Part shown: piece by piece, positions 18,074 through 26,921 of the stretch
Layout: the number at the start of each line of letters is the position of its first letter
Numbering within the stretch: the first letter of the stretch is position 1
Source: an uncultured archaeon
GTDB taxonomy: Archaea > Thermoproteota > Nitrososphaeria_A > Caldarchaeales > Wolframiiraptoraceae
Direction of reading: 5' to 3'
Length of the DNA stretch: 64,000 bases
NCBI GenBank assembly: GCA_938083505.1
Contig: CALKCF010000007.1
Location: forward strand, 1-64,000
Notes under the pieces: model-generated
The model's database searches: none
The model's input: the letters and a program-made list of their open reading frames with translations, nothing else
Told to the model about the DNA's origin: nothing
Made by a program: the position numbers and the translations under genes

Positions 18074-18874
18074 ATGAGCGGACAGCTAGATGAAAAAGAA
18101 CTCATAAAACTTCTCGTAAACTCATCAGAAATATTTGAGAGCGAGCCCCAACTACTGAGCGTAGAAGGTGAGTGTGTAGTAGTCGGTGATATACATGGTG
18201 ACAGAGAGTCAGTCATTAGGGCACTGGAATTGCTTAAGCAAAATAGAATCCTAATATTTTTAGGAGACTACGTTGATAGGGGTCCTTATCAGTTAGAGAG
18301 CATATCTGCATTACTGAAAGCAAAGATAGAGAACCCATCAAAACTTATCCTACTAAGGGGGAATCATGAGTCGAGGAGTATGAACCTTTACTATGGATTT
18401 TACGATACTGTTTTGAGCAGATACTCGCAAGCCTTCTACGAACTCTTCGTTGAAGTTTTTTCGAAAATGCCAGTTTGTGCATTACTCAATGGAAATACGT
18501 TATGCCTCCATGGGGGTATAGCCGAGGGGCTAGAGAGTTTAGAGCAGCTAAAGGCCCTTCCAAAAGGTTATGATGACCCTGTAGATCAAATATACGTTCA
18601 GATATTGTGGAACGACCCGGATGAGAACATTAAGACTTTTGCCCCAAGTTATAGAGGTCCAAACGTTAGGCTCTTCGGCGCCCCTGTCCTCAAAAATTTT
18701 TTAAAAAAGAATGGGTTAAAGTTACTCATAAGGGCACATGAACCCCAACCTGAGGGTTTTAGGTTCATGTTCGAGAATAAGCTACTATCACTCTTCTCCT
18801 GTAGATATTATGGGATAAGACCTGCAGCTGCTCTTTTTAAGGAAAACGAAATTAAGATACTCAGCTTTTGGTAG
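18074..18874 (+). CDS. PPP-family serine/threonine protein phosphatase
   Basis: Metal-dependent phosphatase of the eukaryote-like PPP family. It has 266 residues, catalytic core only. All motifs are present: GDIHGD (38-43), GDYVDRG (64-70), RGNHES (95-100), a conserved HGG and a late RAHE. It follows sucD by 9 bases and may be cotranscribed. Archaeal PPP enzymes act on phosphoserine/threonine proteins; the target here is unknown. Confidence 0.92.
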   Translation: MSGQLDEKELIKLLVNSSEIFESEPQLLSVEGECVVVGDIHGDRESVIRALELLKQNRILIFLGDYVDRGPYQLESISALLKAKIENPSKLILLRGNHESRSMNLYYGFYDTVLSRYSQAFYELFVEVFSKMPVCALLNGNTLCLHGGIAEGLESLEQLKALPKGYDDPVDQIYVQILWNDPDENIKTFAPSYRGPNVRLFGAPVLKNFLKKNGLKLLIRAHEPQPEGFRFMFENKLLSLFSCRYYGIRPAAALFKENEIKILSFW

Positions 18875-19769
18875 TCAACCTCTCTAAGTATCCAAGCATG
18901 CCCTCGACTGCCAACCTTATACTCATCCTTACATAGTCCGGTACTTCCTTTACATCCACGCTAAACTTTTTAGCTAAAGCTTTGCAGGCTGCATCGGTGA
19001 TCAACTCAACATCACTACAATTCTCTTTTTCAGAAGATATGAAATCTTTCCACCAATTCAGCAGAGAGATCTCTTCCTCAAAGACGTTTTTAGAGGCCTC
19101 CCTGATGCCGAAGTGCGGGGTCATCAAAAGTCTTGATCCCAGCCTCATCAAAAGCTTGAGGTCATCTATTAAACCAATAAAGTCAAAACTCGGAGGGACG
19201 GATGGTGGTACGAATACTGGAAAGCTTGGATATGCTCCCGAGACAGCATCGCCCGTGAATAGGAAAGAGTTTGTCTCCTCGTAAACGCAAAGGTGATGAG
19301 GTGCATGACCTTGTGTATAAATGAATTTAAGACGCATACTTCCCAAAGATACGCAAGTTCCATCCTCAACACCATAAATACGTTCGGGAGGAATAGGATC
19401 AACTTTTCCAAAGCGAGCTGCTTCCTGACCGTAGAGTTCTTTTACGCTGGAGATCAATCTTGTTGGATCTATGAGATGCTTTACGCCTCTTGGATGGGCG
19501 AGAACCTTTGCATTTATAGCATTTTTTATTAATGCGCCAGCAGCACCCGCATGGTCAAGATGAACATGCGTAATTATAACGTAGTCAATCGTTGAGGGGT
19601 CTAAACTTATGCTCCTAATATCAGATAAGAGTACATTGAGGGATGAGGCATACCCTGTATCAATAACCGCTACTTTTTCATCGACTAGAAGGTACGCGGC
19701 GACAAAATTCCTGATCCCTAATGCCATCGTATCTATGAGGTACGCGCTATCTTGAACCTGCATTATCAA
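18861..19769 (-). CDS. Metallo-beta-lactamase fold hydrolase
   Basis: A 302-residue metallo-hydrolase. HVHLDH (68-73) binds the two metals; further ligands are in HAPHHL, TGDAVSG and MTPHFG. The layout, with a C-terminal helical extension after the last His, resembles glyoxalase II-like or thioester/lactone hydrolases, but the substrate cannot be assigned. Its 3' end overlaps the convergent phosphatase gene by 14 bases. Confidence 0.85.
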   Translation of the reverse strand: MIMQVQDSAYLIDTMALGIRNFVAAYLLVDEKVAVIDTGYASSLNVLLSDIRSISLDPSTIDYVIITHVHLDHAGAAGALIKNAINAKVLAHPRGVKHLIDPTRLISSVKELYGQEAARFGKVDPIPPERIYGVEDGTCVSLGSMRLKFIYTQGHAPHHLCVYEETNSFLFTGDAVSGAYPSFPVFVPPSVPPSFDFIGLIDDLKLLMRLGSRLLMTPHFGIREASKNVFEEEISLLNWWKDFISSEKENCSDVELITDAACKALAKKFSVDVKEVPDYVRMSIRLAVEGMLGYLERLTTKS

Positions 19770-19862
19770 AGCCTTTCACCTGTTAAAACCTACCTACAAT
19801 TATTTAACTATAAAAATACGCAAACTTTTTAACGGAGATTGTTATAAAAAATTTGTACCTAT

Positions 19863-20777
19863 ATGATAACGATAGTAGGTACTGGAAGGGTTGGTGTTGC
19901 GGTAGCAATTCACTTAGCAATCAAGGGACTGGATGACCTCATGTTAATAGATATAATTGAAGGTTTACCACAAGGGGAGGCTTTAGATCTTGCACATATG
20001 TGCGCTACACTTGGCATTGATGTAGACATTTCCGGATCGAATGATTATAAGGATATGAGCGGGTCCGAACTCGTAATAGTTCCAGCAGGTTTCATAAGGA
20101 CTGCCGACATGAGTAGGCTTGACCTGCTACATAAGAACTCAGAAGTTATAAAGGTAGTCTCAAAAGGTATTAAAGACTATGCACCAAATTCAAAAGTCAT
20201 CATGGTAACAAATCCGCTTGATGTCATGACCTATCTTGCCTACAAAGTTACGGGATTTGAAAGGAATAGGGTGCTTGGGTTTAGCGGCTTACTTGATATC
20301 TCAAGATATAAGAGCTTGATAGCCAAAGAGTTGGGTGTTGCGGCATCAACTATCCACACGACAATAATCGGGGAACATGGAGATACGATGGTCCTCCTAC
20401 CACGTTTTACGATGGTCGGCGGCATTCCGTTGGAATCCTTACTACCAAAGGAAAAAATCCAACAAATAATCGAGCGTACAAAGAAAATGGGTGCTGAAAT
20501 AATAAAATTGAAAAAGTGGTCAGCATCGCATGCAGTCGGCGCTGGTGTTGCTATGATGGCAGAGGCCATCATTAAAGATACAAAGGCCGTTATACCGGTT
20601 TCGACTTATTTGCAGGGAGAGTACGGTGTTTCAGACGTATGTGTGGTTGTACCTGCTGTAATCGGCAAGAACGGTGTTGAGAAAATAATAGAACTCCCCT
20701 TAAACAATGAGGAGAAGGATGCGTTCCTTAAAAGTGTTGAGACAGTTAAATCAGCAATATCCCAACTCAGGCTTTGA
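19863..20777 (+). CDS. mdh: Malate dehydrogenase (LDH/MDH superfamily)
   Basis: Oxidises malate to oxaloacetate with NAD(P). It has 304 residues. Dinucleotide fold GTGRVG (6-11) and Asp in MLIDI; catalytic loop RTADMSRLDLL with the substrate Arg expected for malate rather than lactate; VTNPLDVMTYLAYK; active-site His in IIGEHGDTMV. The R-x-(A/P)-x-MSR sequence is slightly unusual but compatible with MDH. It sits among sucCD and aconitase-type genes, which supports a citric-acid-cycle role. Confidence 0.9.
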   Translation: MITIVGTGRVGVAVAIHLAIKGLDDLMLIDIIEGLPQGEALDLAHMCATLGIDVDISGSNDYKDMSGSELVIVPAGFIRTADMSRLDLLHKNSEVIKVVSKGIKDYAPNSKVIMVTNPLDVMTYLAYKVTGFERNRVLGFSGLLDISRYKSLIAKELGVAASTIHTTIIGEHGDTMVLLPRFTMVGGIPLESLLPKEKIQQIIERTKKMGAEIIKLKKWSASHAVGAGVAMMAEAIIKDTKAVIPVSTYLQGEYGVSDVCVVVPAVIGKNGVEKIIELPLNNEEKDAFLKSVETVKSAISQLRL

Positions 20778-20884
20778 GTAGCTCCTCCTGTTGCGTAGGT
20801 TAGGCATCACACCCCAATTTTTTAAGTGAGTAAAAAATTTAACTAAGTTATTTGTAGTTCATTGCTTTAGGGGAGTTCTGTAAA

Positions 20885-22165
20885 GTGGGCATGACAATAA
20901 CCGAGAAGATACTGGCTAGGGCAAGCGGCAAGCGTAGCGTGAGTCCAGGTGATGTGGTGTTTGCGAAGGTTGATAAAATTATGATGCATGATGTCGGCGG
21001 CCCTGGTGTCTGGACAGTGTTTCAGGAACTGAAACCACTCATAGGTGAAGTTGAGAAGTTGTGGGATCCAGATAAGGTGTGGTTAACTGAGGACCATTTC
21101 GTTCCGCCGATAGATAAACAATCTGCTGATAACATAAAGATACTCGAAGACTTTGCTAAGAAGTATGGAATACGCAAATACTTCAGATACGGTTTGGGTC
21201 AGTATGGTATCTGTCACGTATTATCTTATGAGGAGGCGCTTGTGTTGCCCGGCGAAGTATATGTAGGCACAGACTCACATACGAATACAACAGGAGTGGT
21301 CGGGGCGTTTGCTGCAGGCTTGGGACATACAGACATAGCGTACGTACTAGTGCACGGAAAAACTTGGTTCAGAGTCCCTGAGACTTTACTGTTCAGAATT
21401 GATGGTGAGCTTCAACCTTATTCTACAGCTAAAGACCTATCGCTCGCCATAATACACGAAATTGGAACTGACGGGGCCAACTATAAGACGATGCAGTTTT
21501 CCGGCTCTGCTATTAAGGCAATGGATATAGAGGAGAGGGCTACCTTGACCAACATGTCGACTGAGGCAGGAGCCAAGAGCGCCATAATCGAGCCGGATGA
21601 GCGTCTGCTTCAATATTTAAGAAATAAAACAGATTTACCACTAACACCCATTTATGGTGATGAAGGTGCCGAATTTTTTGAGGTTTACGACGTAGATGCA
21701 AGAACAATAGAACCTCTCGTCGCTAAACCCCATTCTCCCGGAAATGTATCTTCTGCGAGGGAGCTTAGTGATGTAGAGGTTGACAAGGTTTACATAGGCT
21801 CCTGCACAGGAGGTAAGATAACGGATTTGAGGATGGCTGCAAGCATTCTGAAGGGAAGGAAGGTGAGGGTCAGGACCGAGATAGTTCCGGCAACTCAAAG
21901 AACGTACATGCAAGCCCTAAGGGAAGGACTGATAGAGATATTTTTACAGTCTGGCGCCTTGGTCGGCGTGCCAACATGTGGTCTTTGCTTTGGAGGTCAC
22001 ATGGGCGTACTTAGAAAGGGTGAGGTTTGCATATCAACGACCAATAGGAACTTTCCGGGTAGGATGGGTGACAGAGAGTCAAAGACATACTTAGCATCAC
22101 CATTGACGGCCGTGGCAACGGCTGTAACTGGTAGGATAACTGATCCTAGAGATCTGAGTGGATGA
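20885..22165 (+). CDS. leuC: 3-isopropylmalate dehydratase large subunit (aconitase family)
   Basis: Iron-sulfur hydro-lyase of 426 residues. The 4Fe-4S ligands are Cys307 (GSCTGG), Cys365 and Cys368 (PTCGLC). GTDSHTNT and NRNFPGRMGD are substrate-loop motifs. The size and split large/small form fit isopropylmalate or homoaconitate dehydratase. Because leuA and leuB are in the same window, isopropylmalate is the best guess. GTG start, with GGGGAG at 20870-20875. It overlaps leuD by 4 bases. Confidence 0.88.
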   Translation: MGMTITEKILARASGKRSVSPGDVVFAKVDKIMMHDVGGPGVWTVFQELKPLIGEVEKLWDPDKVWLTEDHFVPPIDKQSADNIKILEDFAKKYGIRKYFRYGLGQYGICHVLSYEEALVLPGEVYVGTDSHTNTTGVVGAFAAGLGHTDIAYVLVHGKTWFRVPETLLFRIDGELQPYSTAKDLSLAIIHEIGTDGANYKTMQFSGSAIKAMDIEERATLTNMSTEAGAKSAIIEPDERLLQYLRNKTDLPLTPIYGDEGAEFFEVYDVDARTIEPLVAKPHSPGNVSSARELSDVEVDKVYIGSCTGGKITDLRMAASILKGRKVRVRTEIVPATQRTYMQALREGLIEIFLQSGALVGVPTCGLCFGGHMGVLRKGEVCISTTNRNFPGRMGDRESKTYLASPLTAVATAVTGRITDPRDLSG

Positions 22166-22665
22166 TGGGTTTGGAAGAAATACTGAGAGGTTATGTTCAC
22201 AAATACGGCGATAACATAGATACAGACAGCATAATACCTGGAAGGTTCCTGAAGGAGATGGACCCAAAGAAGCTTGCCGAGCATGCTATGGAAGGCATAG
22301 ACCCAAATTTCGTCAAGAAGGTAAGACCGGGAGATTTCGTTGTTGCGGGCAAGAACTTCGGTTGCGGTTCTAGCAGAGAACATGCGCCAATCGCCCTTAG
22401 GTATGCTGGCATCAAAGCTGTTTTGGCAAAATCCTTCGCCAGAATATTTTATAGGAATGCCATCGACGGTGGTCATCTCATACCAATTGAGATCGATGAC
22501 AACGTTTACGAGAAGTTATCTGATGGTGACGAAATAGAGGTCGACATATTGAAAGGAATCATCAGGAACTTAACTAAAAGTGAGGCCTACACTATACGGC
22601 CGATACCGGAGCTGGTGATGAAGATAATCAAGGCTGGTGGCATATTCATGTTTAAACATGAATAA
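22162..22665 (+). CDS. leuD: 3-isopropylmalate dehydratase small subunit
   Basis: Swivelling small subunit, 167 residues, partner of LeuC. DNIDTDSIIPGRFL, the GKNFGCGSSREHAP active-site Ser loop, and KSFARIFYRNAIDGG are typical. The substrate-selecting loop after IIPGRFL reads KEMDP, not the YLRT-type seen in some bacterial LeuD, so specificity (isopropylmalate or homoaconitate) is not settled by sequence alone. It starts in the ATGA overlap with leuC. Confidence 0.88.
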   Translation: MMGLEEILRGYVHKYGDNIDTDSIIPGRFLKEMDPKKLAEHAMEGIDPNFVKKVRPGDFVVAGKNFGCGSSREHAPIALRYAGIKAVLAKSFARIFYRNAIDGGHLIPIEIDDNVYEKLSDGDEIEVDILKGIIRNLTKSEAYTIRPIPELVMKIIKAGGIFMFKHE

Positions 22666-22680
22666 CTTTATAGAGCGTCA

Positions 22681-22833
22681 ATGAGATATAATGTAAGGCA
22701 TATGATGGGGGCAGAAAAGTACCTATGCCCTTATTGTGAAGAACCCTTCGATACAGAAGAAGAACTCTCAAAACACATAGACAAAGTCCACATAGGCAAG
22801 GGCTTGCTGGAAGGCAATAGGAGAAAGTGGTAG
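22681..22833 (+). CDS. Small C2H2 zinc-finger protein
   Basis: A 50-residue ORF beginning 15 bases after leuD. It contains one classic C2H2 finger: YLCPYCEEPFDTEEELSKHIDKVH (Cys-x2-Cys, 12 residues, His-x4-His), then a basic tail ending RRKW. Such tiny single-finger proteins are common in archaea and bind nucleic acid or protein partners. Whether the start is ATG 22681 or one of the Met pair at 22702/22705 is unclear. It is probably on the leuCD transcript. Confidence 0.65.
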   Translation: MRYNVRHMMGAEKYLCPYCEEPFDTEEELSKHIDKVHIGKGLLEGNRRKW

Positions 22834-22851
22834 TCGTCAATGAGCTAAAGG

Positions 22852-22949
22852 TTATATACCAAATTTTTCTATAAATATTTTGAGCAAAATTGGCTAAGGC
22901 TAAAAAGGGTTCAAAGAAAAAGCGCTCAGGATGTAAGAGAAAAAAGTAG
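22852..22949 (+). CDS. Candidate 19-residue lysine-rich peptide with its own promoter
   Basis: A TATA (TTATATAC) at 22852-22859 predicts a transcript start near 22881. Nine bases on, TTG 22890 opens a 19-codon ORF ending in TAG at 22947-22949: Met-Ala-Lys-Ala-Lys-Lys-Gly-Ser, three Lys, Arg, Ser-Gly-Cys, then Lys-Arg-Lys-Lys. Eleven of 19 residues are Lys or Arg. It resembles tiny ribosomal or RNA-binding peptides such as eL41 only in composition. The coding part is 22890-22949; upstream bases are the promoter. Confidence 0.4.
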
Positions 22950-22985
22950 TTCTGTAGGCTACGGAAAAATCAAAAATCATTAAAT

Positions 22986-24191
22986 TTATATAAGGTCCTC
23001 TAACTTTTTCAAAAACTCATATTCAGTACCTTTAGGTATCAAGCCCGATGCGGCGGTTGAATGCCCATCACCATAACCTTCGACGTAATCGGTCGCCTCC
23101 ATGACAAGCTTTGAGACAGAAGGCATCATCCCCTTGTTTATGAGGTTTGCCAGCAGCTTAGGCGCTCTTACGGACACTTTGGTCCATTCGCCCTCTATCT
23201 CGCCCAGCTCCGGTATTATTCGCGGAAAATTCATAAAACCAACGAGGTACTTCTTTTGGTCGACGAACCCCCTATATGCCAAAATAGATGTGAACGTTCC
23301 TAAGACTTTAGTTCCCATACCCGCGAAGCTATCTCCGACGGAGAACCATTGAACTTTTTCGCCACGGTTGATGCCGTATTTTCTTAAATTGCTCATAACT
23401 TTACTGAAGACTTGCTTCCTGTATTCCTCTAACCTTTCCACTTCATCCTCATTCAAGCTCTTTTTGAGACAGGACTCTACCGCCTTCTTGGGACCATTAG
23501 CATAATAGCCTACGCTTCCAAGTATCGTCAGTTTTGTCGATAACCTATCCCAAGATTCCCTAAAAGGTATTACGTAATACCTTTCCCTTCCTGCCGACTC
23601 TCTAACTTCAACATCGCCAACTTTAACGGCATGCCCAAGAGGTATCCTGTTCAGTGACGTTAAACTCCCTCCAAGCTCCGCCGAACCCACTACTGATGCC
23701 CATGCGAGGTGCTTAATGTCCGCAAGTTTCTCTACAAAAAGGTACGTAGCCGTAGCACCGCTTACATCCCTTTCGCCGCTAAAGCCGTAAAGCTCAGGGT
23801 TAAGGTTCAAAACATTAGGTTTATTGGCTGTAACTGGGTCATGATGGTCTAAGATTATGACGAGTTTTTCATCAGCCAATCTTTCTATTAATTCGGTTTT
23901 TCCTGAACCTATATCTGTGTAGACGTATGCATCATAATCGATGCTATGAAGGCTAGATATTATTATAGGATGTAACTTTTCAATACAAATCCTACCCGTC
24001 TTGATGCCTGAAGACTCAAAGGCTGATAGCGCGATTGCCGCTGAGCATATGCCGTCCGCATCGTCGTGATGTATCACAAGAACTTTGCTGGTTGACGATC
24101 TGAGGAGCTTACTAGCCCTTTCAAGCTCCTCAGAGTACTTCATGAAATCGACATTAAAGCCTTGATGTATTGTATTGGAAGCGGGATGCAT
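22986..24191 (-). CDS. DHH-family phosphoesterase (RecJ-like)
   Basis: A 401-residue metal-dependent phosphoesterase. Motif I is HHDDADG (near 40), the YTDIG strand gives a further Asp, DHHDP is the name motif, and GYGDGHSTAASG is the C-terminal DHHA1 substrate loop. The family includes RecJ-like nucleases and the archaeal GINS-associated nuclease; this one may be a 5'-3' exonuclease or a nanoRNA/cyclic nucleotide phosphodiesterase. The start is uncertain: 24191, or Met17 at 24143, which removes a non-conserved head. Confidence 0.88.
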   Translation of the reverse strand: MHPASNTIHQGFNVDFMKYSEELERASKLLRSSTSKVLVIHHDDADGICSAAIALSAFESSGIKTGRICIEKLHPIIISSLHSIDYDAYVYTDIGSGKTELIERLADEKLVIILDHHDPVTANKPNVLNLNPELYGFSGERDVSGATATYLFVEKLADIKHLAWASVVGSAELGGSLTSLNRIPLGHAVKVGDVEVRESAGRERYYVIPFRESWDRLSTKLTILGSVGYYANGPKKAVESCLKKSLNEDEVERLEEYRKQVFSKVMSNLRKYGINRGEKVQWFSVGDSFAGMGTKVLGTFTSILAYRGFVDQKKYLVGFMNFPRIIPELGEIEGEWTKVSVRAPKLLANLINKGMMPSVSKLVMEATDYVEGYGDGHSTAASGLIPKGTEYEFLKKLEDLI

Positions 24192-24330
24192 AACTTTGCA
24201 CAGACCCCCCGTCCTATATATGGCTTCAGGTGTGCTACCATACCATATTTTAGGAAAAAGATAAGCGTGACCTTGGTTATGCTTCCTTTTGTTAAACGCA
24301 AATTACCAGAATATGACCTTAGAAATATGC

Positions 24331-25500
24331 CTATTCTTGCTTGCCTAAAAGCTCTAGGGCTATTTCATAGTAAATTCTTGCGGCAGCCTCAAGCTCATGG
24401 ATTGATACACTTTCGTTATAGGAATGTGCTTGGGAAAGCTCGCCGGGCCCCAATACGACACCTGGCATTCCAGCGGCGACTATCCATCCAAGGTCCGTAT
24501 AAGCTGGAAGGCCTGAGGGGTCGGCCCTAACCTTAAGCACCCTTGAAATGGCCTCTAAGGCTGCCCGTACCACTGGCTCAGAAGTGCTAACCTCCGTGGC
24601 CCTATGATACTGCGCAATGGAAACTGAGAAGTCCGTACCGCGTCTTTCTCTCATCACTTTAAGTGCAACATTCTCAAAGAACGCTTTAACAACCTCATGG
24701 TCCTCGCCTGGTATCAACCTCCTATCAATGATTATTACGCATTCGTCGGGGATGACGTTAGATTTTACGCCGCCGCTTATCATAGTAACGGCTACCGTTG
24801 GTTTACCGACCAAAGGGTGTCCATCACCTTTTGATAACGAGTCGGCCATTCGTTCTATTTCGTTACAATATGAGGCGGCAGCAAATATAGCGTTAACCCC
24901 CTCTTGGGGCATGCCGGCATGTGCAGGCTTTCCCCTCACCCTGACCTTCAATTCCAACCTACCTTTGTGGGCGGTGCAAACCCTCAACCCTGTCGGCTCG
25001 CCAACGACAGCAAAGTCAAATTTACCGTACTTTGATATAAACGCCTTAGTGCCGATACTGCTGACTTCCTCATCGGCTACCGCAGCAAGCACGACTTTCC
25101 CACATATCTTTTCTTGGGCGTTAAGGAGAGCCTTCAGGCTTGCAGCCATCGCCGCGATAGAACCCTTCGCGTCGGCCGAGCCCCTACCGTAGAGCCTACC
25201 ATCCCTAATAAGACCACCAAGAGGCTCCACCTGCCACCCATTCCGATCACCAACGGGCACCGTGTCCAGATGGGAGTTAAAAAGTAATGTAGGACCTCCA
25301 CGGCCACTTTCTAATATACAAACGGCATTCGCCCTAGTGCTGTCCAACCTATCTATTGTGGACTTTATACCAAGGTCCGCAAGCCGCTCCGCTAAAAAAC
25401 TTGCAGCCTCTAACTCCCTGCCGGGTGGGTTCTCCGTGTTTACCCGCACGAGTGCGGAGGCAATGTTCAGTAGGAATTCCCTATCTATATGTACATCCAT
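24331..25500 (-). CDS. M20-family peptidase/deacylase (ArgE/DapE/ACY1 type)
   Basis: Zinc amidohydrolase of 389 residues. FNSHLDTVPVG carries the first metal His and catalytic Asp; YGRGSADAKGSIAA bridges the metals; ADEEVSSIGTKAF has the general-base Glu; VVGEPTG and the final LGPGELSQAHSYNESVSI complete the site. Likely substrates are N-acylated amino acids (acetylornithine, succinyl-diaminopimelate or a LysW-type intermediate). No biosynthetic partner is adjacent, so the substrate is open. Confidence 0.88.
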   Translation of the reverse strand: MDVHIDREFLLNIASALVRVNTENPPGRELEAASFLAERLADLGIKSTIDRLDSTRANAVCILESGRGGPTLLFNSHLDTVPVGDRNGWQVEPLGGLIRDGRLYGRGSADAKGSIAAMAASLKALLNAQEKICGKVVLAAVADEEVSSIGTKAFISKYGKFDFAVVGEPTGLRVCTAHKGRLELKVRVRGKPAHAGMPQEGVNAIFAAASYCNEIERMADSLSKGDGHPLVGKPTVAVTMISGGVKSNVIPDECVIIIDRRLIPGEDHEVVKAFFENVALKVMRERRGTDFSVSIAQYHRATEVSTSEPVVRAALEAISRVLKVRADPSGLPAYTDLGWIVAAGMPGVVLGPGELSQAHSYNESVSIHELEAAARIYYEIALELLGKQE

Positions 25501-25571
25501 AAAACAATTAATGAAACATCGGCGATATAACTTTAAAATTAAAGTTTAGAGTTTGTGCTGTACCTTTAAAG

Positions 25572-25769
25572 CTATACGCTCAGGAGAATCTCGGCAGGTA
25601 CTTCAACGTACTTCTCGTTGCTGGTTTGCTTCTTCTTTCTTGGCGAGTTCCTCAGCAAGGTCCCGCAGTAGGGACACCTAACTTTGTCCGTAAAATGATA
25701 TACCCTACACCTCGAACAATACTTGTAACCATTTGCGTAACTTCTCCTGACATGTCTTGTTTCGCTCAT
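25572..25769 (-). CDS. Small zinc-ribbon protein
   Basis: A 65-residue basic protein with two CxxC pairs, YCSRC and RCPYCG, 10-14 residues apart, forming a zinc ribbon, then an Arg/Lys segment (SPRKKKQ). The ATG at 25769 is preferred over an in-frame TTG at 25778. Divergently placed from the AbrB-PhoU gene. Function unknown; nucleic-acid or protein binding is likely from the fold. Confidence 0.65.
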   Translation of the reverse strand: MSETRHVRRSYANGYKYCSRCRVYHFTDKVRCPYCGTLLRNSPRKKKQTSNEKYVEVPAEILLSV

Positions 25770-25852
25770 TTTTATCAAAATTTTTGATAAAAATTACGAT
25801 TATTAAACGTTATCTATATATAATAATTTTTGTATATACAAAAAAGAATGGT

Positions 25853-26902
25853 ATGATTGAAATAAGAAAGTTACAGAAGGTGGGCGCAGCAACCTTAACG
25901 GTGTCCTTACCTAAAAGATGGGTATTAAAAAAGGGCTTAAAACCCGGGGATAGAGTTACACTCATAGAAAACGAGGATGGCTCTTTACGCTTGGACGTGA
26001 GTGATATCAACACAGCAGAAGAAATAGCGTTTACGATCAACTATGACTTATGTAACTCTGACAACATGCTAACAAGATTGATAATAGGTGCATACTTACA
26101 AGGAGCGGGTATTCTAAAGATAGTCTCAAATAACCCATTAACAACGGACACGCTCAATAAAGTTCAGATGATAATTGATAAACTACCTGGCTTCGAGATA
26201 GTAGAGCAAACCCATAGAACAATACTTATCCAAAGCTTCGTAGATCCCTCAAAGTTCCCCATAGAGACTTTACTGAAAAGGTTACAGGTAATGGTAGCAT
26301 CAATGCTCAATCAGCTCATTTCTTCGATAGCTGAAGGTACGCCTATAAATATCAGCGAGATAATCAGACAAGAGAGTAAGATAGACGAATTATACTTTTT
26401 AACGATCAGGCAGCTATTCCTAGCGTTACGCAGATGGCACCTTAGCATGATCCTTGGCATAGATAGCCCGATTTACGCAGCGGGTGTACGGCTTATAGTA
26501 AAAGCGCTTGAAGACAGTGGTGATATGATTGAAAACATGGCAAAAGGGTTAAATTCCATGTACAAGCCCCATCTCAAAATAAGCTCTGAGATTGTCAAGA
26601 AAATAGAAGAGCTTGGTATGAAGATTCAGGCACTTTTTATTAAGACGATGAAAGCACTTTTTAGCCTCGATATAGAATTATTAAACGACGTCTTCGATAG
26701 CATTTCGTATGTGTTAGAGCAACATAACAAAGTATCTGAGGAGGTGTTGTTTACGGTAGATGACGAAAGATTTGCGTCATTCCTTAAGACTATCATCTGG
26801 GGCCTCGGTTGTATAGCACACAACTGTGAAATAATAGCTGAAGTAGCCCTTAACAGGTTTACAAGAATCCCCTCAAACATTATATCGATTGAGAAAGCTT
26901 AA
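25853..26902 (+). CDS. AbrB/PhoU-domain transcriptional regulator
   Basis: Archaeal phosphate-regulation type protein of 349 residues. The N terminus (1-50) is a SpoVT-AbrB DNA-binding swapped hairpin: IRKLQKVGAATLTVSLPKRWV, then GLKPGDRVTLIENEDGSL. The rest is helical with two PhoU-like three-helix repeats. The frame is open to 25757, but ATG 25853 starts the AbrB fold and is 30 bases after a TATA (CTATATATAA, 25814-25823). It may sense phosphate or another anion; no pst genes are nearby. Confidence 0.85.
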   Translation: MIEIRKLQKVGAATLTVSLPKRWVLKKGLKPGDRVTLIENEDGSLRLDVSDINTAEEIAFTINYDLCNSDNMLTRLIIGAYLQGAGILKIVSNNPLTTDTLNKVQMIIDKLPGFEIVEQTHRTILIQSFVDPSKFPIETLLKRLQVMVASMLNQLISSIAEGTPINISEIIRQESKIDELYFLTIRQLFLALRRWHLSMILGIDSPIYAAGVRLIVKALEDSGDMIENMAKGLNSMYKPHLKISSEIVKKIEELGMKIQALFIKTMKALFSLDIELLNDVFDSISYVLEQHNKVSEEVLFTVDDERFASFLKTIIWGLGCIAHNCEIIAEVALNRFTRIPSNIISIEKA

Positions 26903-26921
26903 CTTTGAAGGGGGTTTTAGG

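Noticed and set aside
20778-20884. Leader ORF upstream of leuC
   Set aside because: Only a TTG-CTT-TAG triplet is present, too short to be meaningful; leuC seems to start normally with its own GGGGAG.
24617-25192. 191-codon plus-strand frame
   Set aside because: Antisense to the M20 peptidase, which has all metal ligands in the other strand.
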